In this document: positions 49,101 through 57,747 of the stretch, one piece after another
Numbering within the stretch: position 1 is the stretch's first letter
How the letters are laid out: each line of letters opens with the position of its first letter
DNA from: Cyclobacteriaceae bacterium
Lineage (GTDB): Bacteria > Bacteroidota > Bacteroidia > Cytophagales > Cyclobacteriaceae
NCBI GenBank assembly: GCA_022841475.1
Contig: JALHRJ010000001.1
Coordinates: 27,430-91,429, forward strand
Reading direction: 5' to 3'
DNA: 64,000 bases
Position numbers and translations under genes: made by a program
The notes under the pieces: generated by a model
Told to the model about the DNA's origin: nothing
Seen by the model: only the letters and a program-made list of their open reading frames with translations
Databases searched by the model: none

Positions 49101-51867
49101 GCCATAACGTGCGCAGAATAGCATCCATATTTATAAATGCTTCATAGGGCAAGCATACAAATGTGAAGGCTGCTTGCAGAATACTTCTGGATGTTGCCTT
49201 AGAGGCGTTGTTGATGTGTTGAGAGACACCCACTTCATCAGGCTTCCATGCGAGATTCCAAACCGAAATAATAATAGAAGGAATAAAAACAATACCCATT
49301 ACAAGTAAAGTCCAAAGCCAGGGTAAGGAAAACACAGTCCAGCCAACAATCAAAATCATAGTAAGTGCAACAGGCACCAGGCTACGTCTCAGGTTGTCGA
49401 ATATTTTCCAACGCGACAAGGCGGAAATTGAATTTTTCTTTAACCTATTGTCTCCACCAGGAACAAACGGTAAAAACCAAATCGCAATTTGCCAGTCGCC
49501 CCGAATCCATCGATACCGCCTGTTGGCATCAAGACGGTAGTTCGATGGATAATCTTCATACACCTGCACATCGCTGGCAAAGCCGCAACGTGCATAGGCA
49601 CCTTCTAATAAATCATGACTTAGAATTCTATTTTCTGGAAAGCGACCTTGTAATGCTTTTTCAAAGGTTTCAATTTCATAAATGCCTTTCCCAATAAAAG
49701 ATCCTTCACCAAATACATCCTGATATACATCGGAAGTCACCCGCGTATAAGGATCAATACCTGAATCATTTTCATGCAGATAGGTATACCCAGAGCGGGT
49801 AGCACCATGTAGACTAATGGCAATGCGTGGTTGGATAATCGCATACCCTTCCACTACTCGCTTTTTCTTCTCATCATACAAGGCATGATTTAAAGGATGT
49901 GCCATTAGTCCGACTAATTTCCATGCAGCATCGCGTGGCAATTGTGTATCGGTGTCGAGGGTAATCACGTATTTTAATGCATGATAAATACGAGCGTCTC
50001 CAACCACCAACGAAAACTGATTATCTGATTTTCTTAAAAGCAATTGGTTTAGGTCTGAAAGCTTTCCACGTTTTCGTTCATACCCCATCCATATCTTATC
50101 TGTGGAATTCCATACTCGTGGCCTATGAAAAAGGAAAAATGTATCATCCGACTCCCGTTCGTATCGTTGATTTAATTCTTTTATTCTCCTTTCAACCAAC
50201 TTAAACAATAAATAATCCTGCGGCAGTGTTTGGGAAGGTGCATCCGTAAAATCAGTTAGCAAACCAAAAACAAGATTAGGATCACGGTTGGCTAGAAACC
50301 GAACTTCTAATTGCTCTAACAGTTTTTCAACCTGAGTAATGCTAACTAATAACGTGGGTACAACTACAAGGGTTCTGTTCTCATTGGGGATACCCGTTGA
50401 AAAATCGAGTTTTGGTAATGGCTTTGGCTTGATCCAAAGTGTTACTCCCCAATTCACTATAGCAATAGCAAGATGACTAGTTCCGATTAATGCTGCTATG
50501 CTCATCACAATTAACCAGCTCATGCTTGGGTTACCCGCTGCTGCCATAAACATCATAGTACTGGCAATCATCAACGTAATAATTATCGCACTTAAGTTGT
50601 AGAGTAAGTGTTTTGCGTTGAGTATCCCCTTAAGAATAGTTTCAGGTGCCGACAATTGAACGCGGGCCATTCTTTCTGTTTGCGAAATACCTTTCCCGAT
50701 CAAATAATATCCTACATGTGCTTTCCTTTTGTCCAGACTATTTTCAGCATAACTATGCCTGGCAAATTCTATGGCAATGCGCGCAATATCGTTTTCATTC
50801 AAGCCACTGTTCTTTGCAATGGCTTCAACTTTGTGCCTGTATTCATCGCGTGTATAAAAGTCCATGTTGGCATAAACGCCATCAATGTCATGTCTTAGCG
50901 TTTGTTCCACAACGCTCATGGTTTCGACAAACTCACGCCAATCCATTTTTGCCAAGAATCGCAAACTATTGATGCTATTGCTAACAGAGACCTGGTTGGC
51001 TGCTTGTTTTTGATTTTCAACGGCAACCATCGAAGCGATTGTGTCACCGGTTCCACTAAGGTGTTGTTCGACCCAATTTAATGGTAAGGTAAGCTCGGGT
51101 CCTTTCCATTGTAGTTTCCGAACAAACTCTGCTACAAAAGCACTTACCATAGGGGGTGTTGACCGAGCCATATCCGCAATTATCAACACTAAATTCCGGG
51201 GTTCATTTTCAGCGGTGTCAACAATAAGGCGTGCCCATTTATTAGCAATAGCAGAGTCCTTTCTATCTACCGCAATCCGTGTCGCTATACGACTCAGATT
51301 TTCGAGCAACGCCAACCGAAGCATGATTGGGATAGCCCATAATTCGCCCAGTGTAAGGTTACTTGCTTTCTGATAAGATGCAATAAAATGACTTAAACTC
51401 TGAATGTCGATATGACCATCGCTGTGCGAAATTATTTCAATCGCAATGGAATAGACACGGGGGAATCCGCTTTTTAACTTTGGGAGACCTTTACTATACC
51501 CTTTGGGGAGATATCGCTTCCCAATTACTATCTCCTCCTCAATCAGGTAATAATTATCGAGAAGCCATTCAGCCGCAGGACTTATAGACTTTCGGTCTTT
51601 AACACTCTCCTTCAGGAGTTCATTAACCTGCGTAATGGTTTTCTCATTTTCAGATAATCCCTTCAGTAAGAGTTCCGGAGAAGTAGTCTTGCTCAGTACG
51701 TGAGTTCCCGCCAGATATTGGGCATGAAGTTCCATCTGATCTTTGCTGAAAAGTTCAGATCGGAAGGGAGGATTTTCATTAACCTCTTTATGAGTGAAAT
51801 TATCCTTTTTAAAATGAGATTTTAAGGGATCCAAAAGGTGATCAATCTCAGGAACAAGTAACCTCAT
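43144..51867 (-). CDS. Cyclic beta-1,2-glucan synthase-like giant membrane protein (GT84 / GH94, NdvB/ChvB-like), 2907 aa
   Basis: 'VITLDTDTQLPRDAAWKLVGLMAHPLN', TM segments, GH94 'YQSGGAFGYRDQLQDTLA', 'GSGDWNDGMN', 'NGGQYTHAAIWAVMAF'. Confidence 0.93.
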   Translation of the reverse strand: MRLLVPEIDHLLDPLKSHFKKDNFTHKEVNENPPFRSELFSKDQMELHAQYLAGTHVLSKTTSPELLLKGLSENEKTITQVNELLKESVKDRKSISPAAEWLLDNYYLIEEEIVIGKRYLPKGYSKGLPKLKSGFPRVYSIAIEIISHSDGHIDIQSLSHFIASYQKASNLTLGELWAIPIMLRLALLENLSRIATRIAVDRKDSAIANKWARLIVDTAENEPRNLVLIIADMARSTPPMVSAFVAEFVRKLQWKGPELTLPLNWVEQHLSGTGDTIASMVAVENQKQAANQVSVSNSINSLRFLAKMDWREFVETMSVVEQTLRHDIDGVYANMDFYTRDEYRHKVEAIAKNSGLNENDIARIAIEFARHSYAENSLDKRKAHVGYYLIGKGISQTERMARVQLSAPETILKGILNAKHLLYNLSAIIITLMIASTMMFMAAAGNPSMSWLIVMSIAALIGTSHLAIAIVNWGVTLWIKPKPLPKLDFSTGIPNENRTLVVVPTLLVSITQVEKLLEQLEVRFLANRDPNLVFGLLTDFTDAPSQTLPQDYLLFKLVERRIKELNQRYERESDDTFFLFHRPRVWNSTDKIWMGYERKRGKLSDLNQLLLRKSDNQFSLVVGDARIYHALKYVITLDTDTQLPRDAAWKLVGLMAHPLNHALYDEKKKRVVEGYAIIQPRIAISLHGATRSGYTYLHENDSGIDPYTRVTSDVYQDVFGEGSFIGKGIYEIETFEKALQGRFPENRILSHDLLEGAYARCGFASDVQVYEDYPSNYRLDANRRYRWIRGDWQIAIWFLPFVPGGDNRLKKNSISALSRWKIFDNLRRSLVPVALTMILIVGWTVFSLPWLWTLLVMGIVFIPSIIISVWNLAWKPDEVGVSQHINNASKATSRSILQAAFTFVCLPYEAFINMDAILRTLWRVVISGKRLLEWSASGSIVSSKENLLTTYRTMWIAPALSMGLLIHLINVSSPALFMVLPILLVWSLSPLIVNLLGKPLDSEISILNEDQKLYLRGLARKTWSFFENYVTKEDNWLPPDNLQQFPVPVVAHRTSPTNIGLSLLANLAAFDFGYVTVNQLIDRTTNTFSTLSKLDRWSGHFFNWYDTLNMSVLHPRYISTVDSGNLAGHLFTLRQGLQEIPHHRIVEHKYMLGLQDTLQLALNEIPQKEKDLHLLLFELQASVETQDFQLPSLKVHFEAVLFRLTTCMTSLHGRSVDALVWLIAAERQLLSIQADLLLGAPWLFDLAIPEKFIDHKLVSGIPTLNELARMDRDIISEVTKLADPQNSEAENHWLNHFEQCVHRASTYARQRIATLQILAAKCLEFTDQDYDFLYDKSHHLLAIGYTVDDHQRDAGFYDLLASEARLGLFVAIAQGKLPQESWFALGRRLTTAGTTPVLLSWSGSMFEYLMPALVMPTYKKTLLDEMGIGSVKKQIEYGEINDIPWGISESCYNLVDTHLTYQYKAFGIPGLGFKRGLGQDLVIAPYATVLALMIDPQAACNNLERMKSLGFEGKYGFFEAIDYTPTRLSRGQTHAIIQTFMAHHQGMSLLSLSSLLLGQLMQKRFENDTQLQTALLLLQERVPKSTGFYSGSTDNKNVTSPSVTPEIRIITTPHTLIPEVQLLSNGRYFIMITNAGGGYSRWRDLAVTRWREDATCDNWGMFCYIRDLDNQLFWSTAYQPTLKAADNYEAIFSQGRAEFRRRDEGIETYTVIIVSPEDDVEIRRVHIINHSRSKRTMDVTSYGEVVLAAPAADDAHPAFSNLFVQTEINEHQNVISCTRRARSKQENPPWMFHLMKVSGVEPTEISYETDRSKFIGRGYSLSNPVAMSSTNSLSGSQGSVLDPIVSIQYKIVLGVGEAAIVDMVTGAADTREINQSLIDKYQDKQLRDRAFELAWTHSQVVIRQIGATEADAQVYSKLASSILYLNPVLRAHPSVIFKNLRGQSALWSYSISGDLPIVLLLLTDSESIVLVKQLIKAQAYWHMKGLAVDVIILNEDPSGYRQVLQDQIQGLIAAGIGTMSVERKGRVFVRPIDQVTQEDRILLETVARLVVSDTRGTLEDQLSKRTTAKAPVLKLVPTRLHPIINQSIETPKDLQFFNGTGGFSPTGKEYVIVTGNSVHTPLPWINVIANPHFGTLISESGSSYTWFENAHEFRLTPWRNDPVLDSTGEAFYLRDNESAQFWSPLGLPAKSSTTYVTKHGFGYSKFEHLEDGIRSEICIYVDHELPVKFIEINVVNQSGRTRKLSATGFVEWILGELKSKSVMHVVTELDSETGALITRNSFNTEFQNYVAFFDVDAPEYTYTTDRTEFIGRNGSLRNPEAMSRLNLSGKSGANMDPCAAIQVDFVLESGQTRKIIFKLGAGKDLHTARETIQRFQNSVAVTQSLDRVHQFWKDTLGAVQIHTPDESVNILTNGWLLYQVISCRLWGRSGLYQSGGAFGYRDQLQDTLAVMHTQPILTRQQILRCASRQFVEGDVQHWWHPPQGRGVRTMCSDDFLWLPFVTSRYIATTGDVQILAESVPFLQGRYLNEDEESYYDLPVTLDSQATLYEHCKQAIIHGYRYGEHGLPLMGSGDWNDGMNLVGIEGRGESIWLAFFLYDVLIKFSKIAILQGDVEFATECDEQVTRLKENLTKNAWDGEWYLRAYFDDGSPMGSRNNEECKIDAISQSWSVLSGAGEAERIAKAMEAMNKFLVNRDKGLIQLLEPPFDKADMDPGYIKGYVPGVRENGGQYTHAAIWAVMAFAKLGDVEKTEELLKLINPILHSSTSRQTAIYKVEPYVMAADVYGVYPHTGRGGWTWYTGSAGWMYQLITESFLGLRREGTIVRFEPCIPAHWKSFSMRYRFETSHYFIEVKQKAGKVGGVLLDGVAQHTDYFEMVNDGKEHVVIISLGNRDQNTLDIDTESLLELK

Positions 51868-51941
51868 GGAGAGTAGAGTAAATGTAAATGACTATTTGCG
51901 TAGCTAAAATGTACGCCTGGGTTTCATATTAGCATAGTCCT

Positions 51942-52277
51942 TTAGGGGAACATCTTATTAAGTTCATCTTTTAAATAAGACTTATGAAGAATGCGGTACG
52001 AAGTTGAAGCGATCTTCGGAACATCCATGGCCGAGATAAGAATTAGTTTTGTTTCAGGATAATTCGCTAAAATAAAATCCGTCTTGCTCCAACCAAATCC
52101 ATCGGGCATGTTATTATCCAAAAAGGTAAAGTCAGGGGCCTGCTCGTGCAATACTTGCAAGCCCTCTGAGATAGTGTATGCTACAAAAACTTTACTACCC
52201 TTTTTTGAAAAGAATGCCTCCATTAAAAATCCAAAGTCCTTCTGATCATCAATGATCAATACCTTTTTATTTTTCAT
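51942..52277 (-). CDS. Single-domain response regulator; start placed at MKNKKVLIID
   Basis: 'KKVLIIDDQKDFGFLM', 'FTFLDNNMPDGFG', 'ILHKSYLKDEL'. Confidence 0.75.
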   Translation of the reverse strand: MKNKKVLIIDDQKDFGFLMEAFFSKKGSKVFVAYTISEGLQVLHEQAPDFTFLDNNMPDGFGWSKTDFILANYPETKLILISAMDVPKIASTSYRILHKSYLKDELNKMFP

Positions 52278-52349
52278 CGCGTCACCTGTAGCGCGGTGTA
52301 AAACTTTGGGTGACGTAGGATTCATCGGGAGTAAAAAAGTTAAATTCAC

Positions 52350-52568
52350 CTATTTTGATTTTCTTCCCAAGGTCAGAAGTAATATCCCGGCAACGGCCAG
52401 CACGCCTCCTGTTATGGGTGACCAATAGATAGGTGTTTTTTTATTTGCACTTATCTCGACTGACCCGAGATCAACTACCTTTTCCTTTGTAACCAAATTA
52501 AATCCAGTGAAGATTGTCATCACTATTCCTATGACTAACAATACTGTTCCAACTATTTTCATATTCAT
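52350..52568 (-). CDS. Small two-TM membrane protein (DUF3185-like)
   Basis: 'KIVGTVLLVIGIVMTIFTGFN...WSPITGGVLAVAGILLLTLG'. Confidence 0.6.
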   Translation of the reverse strand: MNMKIVGTVLLVIGIVMTIFTGFNLVTKEKVVDLGSVEISANKKTPIYWSPITGGVLAVAGILLLTLGRKSK

Positions 52569-52760
52569 ATACTCATTATTTAAAATTTCAAGAAAATAAC
52601 CCTTGTGAATATTCGATTTTAACTTGCCTATTATATCCTTGTTCTCGATTGATCATAGCAATTAGTCAGCCACATCAAATTATGCCCTATGCCCTTTTCC
52701 GGCACGCGTGGGTGGGGAGTCCTTTCCACAGTCTGAATAGTTAACTTCACAGTAGAAAAA

Positions 52761-52791
52761 AAAGAAGCTCCCATAATAAGAGAGCTTCTTT
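52761..52791 (-). terminator. Rho-independent terminator downstream of the OmpA-family gene
   Basis: AAAGAAGCTC / GAGCTTCTTT with flanking A/T tract. Confidence 0.85.
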
Positions 52792-52807
52792 GCCAAATCT
52801 TCGCAAC

Positions 52808-54340
52808 TTATTTTAAGAATTCAACCTTCAGCTCTACACGCCTGTTACGGGTACGGCCACCCGGAGTCTTGTTATCGTCTATGGGTGTAGTTTCACCATA
52901 CCCGGTTGAAGAAATTCTAAGCGGAGTAATCCCCTTTGTAATTAAATAATTAGCTACAGCATCAGCCCTGTTTTTAGATAACGTAAGGTTGGTGGCATCA
53001 GAACCAACATCATCTGTATGACCACCTATCAGCAATTTATAACTTGGGTTATCATCCAACACCTTAACAATTGCATTCAAAATCGGAAACGAAACCGGTT
53101 TAATCACCGCCCGTCCCGAGGTAAACTGAATCCCCTGAAGCGCCCTCTGAAAAAGTTGCTGTACCTCCGGCTTAATTTCCGGACATCCTTTATTTGCTTT
53201 AATCCCAGCCAGCATTGGGCACCCGTCTTCCTCATCGTTGATACCATCGCCATCCGTATCTGGAATACAACCTGTTGCATCTACCTTAACGCCTGCAGGC
53301 GTATTTGGGCACTTATCATTAGCATCTTCAACACCATCACCATCCGTATCAGGACAGCCCTTGAAAATATCCAGACCTTTCTGATTGGGACAGTTGTCTT
53401 CGGAGTCCTGAATACCATCATCATCACTATCCGGGCAACCCGCAAATCGAACAACTCCCGGAACATCCGGACACTTATCATCCTTATCCGCAACACCATC
53501 ACCATCCGTATCCGGGCAACCGTTAAACTGCGTCAGACCCGCAACATTGGGGCATGTATCAAGATAGTCAGGCACACCATCTACATCTGAATCAACAGGG
53601 CAACCATTAGAATCTACCACTGCATTAGAAGGTGTATCTGCACAATTGTCCTTTTTATCGGGCACTCCATCTTTATCTGTGTCCGTTGGTTTCTTTAGAC
53701 TAAAAATTAACCCAGCACTGTGTTGTAAGTAGAGATCATTATTACCGATTGTGACTCCATCCCAACCATCATAAAGTGGTGCATTGATAGTATTCGCAAA
53801 CTCAACACCTACGCGGTCGGTCAATTGGAATAAAATACCAACACCCAATGCTACATTCGCTTTGAACAATTTATCAGAAATTATTGCATCACTAAGTTCC
53901 GTATCCACGTTGGAGTTAATACGGGTAACCCCAATACCCCCCATTAAAAAAGGAGCAATGGCGGCATCCTCCTTAAATATATAACCATTATTGAACTTAT
54001 ATCTCAACTTTAAATTGAGCGCAAACATTTCAGCTGCCATGCCAACCGTGCGATCCGGATTATTATAGATCATTCGGTTGTAAGAAAATTTCTCCATCAA
54101 ATTAAAAGATGGGTTAATGTATTGTTGCAACGAAAAAGCCCCGCCTAATTTTAGATTATTAAATTGATAAAAGTGATGTTCGTTGCCATTTAAGTCACCA
54201 TCGTACTCATTTACAGTAGCATGAAATCCCATAGCACCTCGTTGTGCCTGCGCTTGATAAAAACTTAAGGCTAAGAAAATCAAAGCCACTAGTTTTGTAA
54301 GTCTATTATTCATAATAGTTAGTTTGATACATTTTGACAT
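52808..54340 (-). CDS. OmpA-family protein with thrombospondin type-3 calcium-binding repeats
   Basis: N-terminal beta-barrel, 'DTDKDGVPDKKDNCADTPSNA...DTDGDGVADKDDKCP' repeats, C-terminal 'IGGHTDDVGSDATNLTLSKNRADAVANYL'. Confidence 0.95.
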   Translation of the reverse strand: MSKCIKLTIMNNRLTKLVALIFLALSFYQAQAQRGAMGFHATVNEYDGDLNGNEHHFYQFNNLKLGGAFSLQQYINPSFNLMEKFSYNRMIYNNPDRTVGMAAEMFALNLKLRYKFNNGYIFKEDAAIAPFLMGGIGVTRINSNVDTELSDAIISDKLFKANVALGVGILFQLTDRVGVEFANTINAPLYDGWDGVTIGNNDLYLQHSAGLIFSLKKPTDTDKDGVPDKKDNCADTPSNAVVDSNGCPVDSDVDGVPDYLDTCPNVAGLTQFNGCPDTDGDGVADKDDKCPDVPGVVRFAGCPDSDDDGIQDSEDNCPNQKGLDIFKGCPDTDGDGVEDANDKCPNTPAGVKVDATGCIPDTDGDGINDEEDGCPMLAGIKANKGCPEIKPEVQQLFQRALQGIQFTSGRAVIKPVSFPILNAIVKVLDDNPSYKLLIGGHTDDVGSDATNLTLSKNRADAVANYLITKGITPLRISSTGYGETTPIDDNKTPGGRTRNRRVELKVEFLK

Positions 54341-54566
54341 TAGTCAATATCTGTACCATTTAGAATATTTACACAATTGACTATTTGTTTGAAAGGATTG
54401 CTGTCTTACAATCTCTCTATCTCATTATGTAGAATTATTTTCTCATCAGCTGATTCATCGATTCGAAGAGTTTGAACTTTCCCGTTAGTGTATATTATTC
54501 GTAGTAATATTTTCTGAAAAATGAAGAGACCTTAGTAATGGAATTAAAAGGAACAATTATTGTCGT

Positions 54567-55504
54567 GTGCGATACAAACGAATCAATTTTTATTCAATGA
54601 GTTTAGAAGACATTTTTGGAGCCGCTAAAATTCCCCTTACCAATATATCAATCCTTCAGGCAGACACCCCTAACTTAATCATATGGGCTATTCCTGTCAT
54701 GTTCTTTTTTGTTATCCTGGAGTACGTGATATCCTACATTCAGCGTAAAGAATATTATGATGTGCGGGAGACAATCGGTTCAACGTTGGTAGGCCTTGGT
54801 AACGTTGGCATAGGTGTTTTGATCAAAACACTTCTGTTCTTCTTATTCCTGTTAGCCTACAACCTGGTTCCCTGGCGCATGGAATTAAGCTGGTGGTCAT
54901 TTATACCTTGTTACATAATTTTTGATTTTTGTAGCTATTGGGCACATCGCATCTCTCATCATTTACGGTTGTTATGGGCAACGCATGTTGCACATCATTC
55001 AGGAGAACACTACAATCTAAGTATCTCCTTCCGCCTCAGTTGGGTTCAATACGTGAAAATCATCTTCTTTATTCCCGTGGCGCTAATAGGCTTTCATCCC
55101 ATTATCATCTTCGTGACAAATCAAATAGCCATATTATTTCAGTTTTGGGTTCACACAGAATATATCCGTAGACTACACCCTGCGGTAGAATACATTTTGC
55201 CACGCCCTCTAACCATCGAGTTCATCATGGCTCACAGGTTAAATACATGAATAAGAATTTTGGGGCGACATTTATTATTTGGGATAGAATATTTAAAACA
55301 CATCAAAAAGAAGAGGAACAACCCATTTATGGGATTACACATAACATAAACCGTAGTTATGATCCAATAGAAATTAACTTTCGTGAATACGTTGATATCA
55401 TTCAAGATGTTAAAAACTCAAAAAACTGGAAAGTTGCTTTGTTCTTTATCTTTGGCGATCCCATTGACATTGATCAGTATAAGAAAAAGTTACAAATTAA
55501 ATAA
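54567..55504 (+). pseudogene. Sterol desaturase / fatty acid hydroxylase family gene split by an apparent -1 frameshift
   Basis: ORF 54567-55250 ('FCSYWAHRISHHLRLLWATHVAHHSGEHYN') ends out of frame; the +2 frame from ~55202 reads 'TPSNHRVHHGSQVKYMNKNFGATFIIWDRIFKT' and continues into 55247-55504. Confidence 0.85.
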
Positions 55505-55683
55505 TTTGAAATCGCATGTCTCATTGCAATACTATTGAAAGTCATTCATTGACCTTTTCGTATTATCTCAGTGTGTAGAATTATTTTCTCATTCCTTCTG
55601 TGGGAAGCGCGAGGATTCCGGCTTTCAAAAGAACTTCTCTGGCATGATAATTAACCATGATACCCTCGTAAAGTCAAATCTCT

Positions 55684-56748
55684 ATGTTCGCTAAACAAGA
55701 AAGTCCGTTCCATCAAAAATTTGCCTTTATTCTAATTATACTTGCCGCACTGTGTGTGGCATTAATTTATGGTAAAGACTTAATCTTACCTGTTCTATTT
55801 TCGATTTTATTAGCGAATATATTATTGCCACTTACTAGTTTTTTTTCCAGAAAGGGATTCAATAAACCATTTTCAATCTTAATCCCTCTCCTACTCTTCA
55901 TTGTGGTTGGTCTTGGCATCGTATACTTTTTATCGAGCCAGGTCATTAATTTCATGAATGATGTGCCAGCTATAAAAGAACGGATCAATGAAGTTACTAA
56001 ATCGTTTCAATTGTGGTTTAAGGAAAGTACAAACATGACCATTTACAAACAGAATCAATACTTTAAGGATACGGTTGATGATCTAAAAGACAATGCTCCT
56101 GAATTGGTGGGATTAACTTTTGTATCACTCACGAGCATTTTAACCTATGTAGTTTTAATGCCACTCTATACCTATCTGATACTTTATTATCGAAAGGTTA
56201 TTAAAACCTTCTTGATAACAGCCTTTAAACGTGATACAGAAAATAGAGTAGCAGATATTCTTTTAGAATCAACAACTGTAGCCCAAAAATATCTTACGGG
56301 GTTATCAATAGAAACTGCACTTGTATTTACTTTAAACACAATAGGTTTTTTAATTTTAGGTATTAAGTATGCAGTCTTCCTGGCGCTTCTTGCGGCTCTT
56401 CTAAACTTAATTCCTTACGTAGGCATGTTGGTAGCCAATGTGCTGTGTATGCTCATTACGCTGGTAAGTTCACCCGAACCCACCAAAGTACTTTGGGTAG
56501 GTGCAATTCTGGCGATTGTACAACTATTAGATAATAATGTTGGCATGCCCTTAATTGTTGGAAATCAGGTAAGAATCAACGCATTGGTAACGGTGATTGG
56601 GGTTTTAGTGGGCGGTGCGTTATGCGGGATACCGGGTATGTTTCTGGCCATCCCCGGACTAGCTGTTCTTAAAGTCATCTTTGATAAAGTGCCCGATCTT
56701 GAAGCGTGGGGGATCCTGCTTGGAGATAATACAGAGGAGAAAACGTAG
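55684..56748 (+). CDS. AI-2E family transporter
   Basis: Multi-TM; 'ALLAALLNLIPYVGMLVANVLCML', 'LDNNVGMPLIVGNQVRINALVTVIGVLVGGALCGIPGMFLAIP'. Confidence 0.95.
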   Translation: MFAKQESPFHQKFAFILIILAALCVALIYGKDLILPVLFSILLANILLPLTSFFSRKGFNKPFSILIPLLLFIVVGLGIVYFLSSQVINFMNDVPAIKERINEVTKSFQLWFKESTNMTIYKQNQYFKDTVDDLKDNAPELVGLTFVSLTSILTYVVLMPLYTYLILYYRKVIKTFLITAFKRDTENRVADILLESTTVAQKYLTGLSIETALVFTLNTIGFLILGIKYAVFLALLAALLNLIPYVGMLVANVLCMLITLVSSPEPTKVLWVGAILAIVQLLDNNVGMPLIVGNQVRINALVTVIGVLVGGALCGIPGMFLAIPGLAVLKVIFDKVPDLEAWGILLGDNTEEKT

Positions 56749-56819
56749 TGTTAAAGTATGATAATTAATTTAATCACGTATAAACAATATTTTGAAGTAA
56801 CATTTTAAAACAAATATTT

Positions 56820-57167
56820 ATGAGTCAAGAAAATAATAGCGCAGAAAATATAGCTAATACAGCTGTAGAACTTGTTGAGTCGTATCGAGATCTTGTGGCT
56901 CTAAAAGTCACGGAGCACACTTCGCTCGGGATTTCGGTAAGTATAATTGGAATTTTGTCTTTAATGATAGCCGTTTTTGTTTTCCTGTTTGTTGGATTAG
57001 GGGCCGCTTGGTGGCTTGGCGAATATTATCAGGATATGAAAATAGGATTTTTTATAATGGGTGGAATTTACACAGTTCTGTTTGGAATTATATTGGCTAC
57101 TTCCGAAAAAATATGGGTGCCTAAAATCAGAAATTTAATTATCAAAAAAATATATGACAAAGATTAA
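56820..57167 (+). CDS. Phage holin superfamily III-like (Holin-X) small membrane protein
   Basis: Two TM segments, 'AENIANTAVELVESYRDLVALKVTEHTSLGISVSIIGIL'. Confidence 0.6.
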   Translation: MSQENNSAENIANTAVELVESYRDLVALKVTEHTSLGISVSIIGILSLMIAVFVFLFVGLGAAWWLGEYYQDMKIGFFIMGGIYTVLFGIILATSEKIWVPKIRNLIIKKIYDKD

Positions 57168-57522
57168 TAATTACGAGGAATTACTAGCCGAAAGAAAACG
57201 CGTTGAAGCCAATATAGTCGAACAGCGACTAACTCTAAAGGCAGGACTTCAGGATATAAAGGAAAAACTACAACCTTTCATGTATCTGTTACCCATTCTC
57301 AATATCTTTAAAAAGAATGATACTAATCACTCGCTCATGAGTGCCGCAACATCGGTGGGGATTGATCTATTTGTTGGTCAAAAGCTTCTTTCGAAGGCAG
57401 GGTGGTTTACCCGGCTATTTGTACCCATGATTCTTAAAGGGGTCTCTTCCATAATGATGCGAAATAAAAAAAAATCAAGTAGTGATGAATCTCTGGTTGA
57501 TGCCAGGCTACGTGAAAATTAA
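57154..57522 (+). CDS. Hypothetical protein, overlaps the preceding holin-like gene
   Basis: Overlapping ORF, same strand; charged N-terminus and 'SVGIDLFVGQKLLSKAGWFTRLFVPMILKG'. Confidence 0.55.
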   Translation: MTKINNYEELLAERKRVEANIVEQRLTLKAGLQDIKEKLQPFMYLLPILNIFKKNDTNHSLMSAATSVGIDLFVGQKLLSKAGWFTRLFVPMILKGVSSIMMRNKKKSSSDESLVDARLREN

Positions 57523-57735
57523 TTTGAATACAGGCATCTTGTAATAAATCGTTTCTGCACGATGAGTGTCCATATTCTCACAAAGTACCTGTCCCTGATT
57601 CAGATCGAGTAACTCAAATCTGTACTGCGTGCGCCCGTGAAGCTTGCGAAAAATATCACCTGGCTTTAAAAAACTAGCCAGTTGTTCTACACAATTTACG
57701 ATCTTATTATCTATTATTTCGGTGCGTGGTTTCAT
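57508..57735 (-). CDS. Hypothetical small protein
   Basis: 75-aa ORF upstream-adjacent to the mlaD-like gene on the same strand. Confidence 0.4.
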   Translation of the reverse strand: MKPRTEIIDNKIVNCVEQLASFLKPGDIFRKLHGRTQYRFELLDLNQGQVLCENMDTHRAETIYYKMPVFKLIFT

Positions 57736-57747
57736 GAGAAATATAAT

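Noticed and set aside
53018-53590. 190-aa plus-strand ORF with low-complexity sequence
   Set aside because: Antisense shadow ORF of the calcium-binding repeat region
53200-53700. Repetitive DNA with similar ~90-nt units
   Set aside because: It encodes the thrombospondin type-3 repeats of the OmpA-family protein; protein-level repetition, not a DNA element or CRISPR
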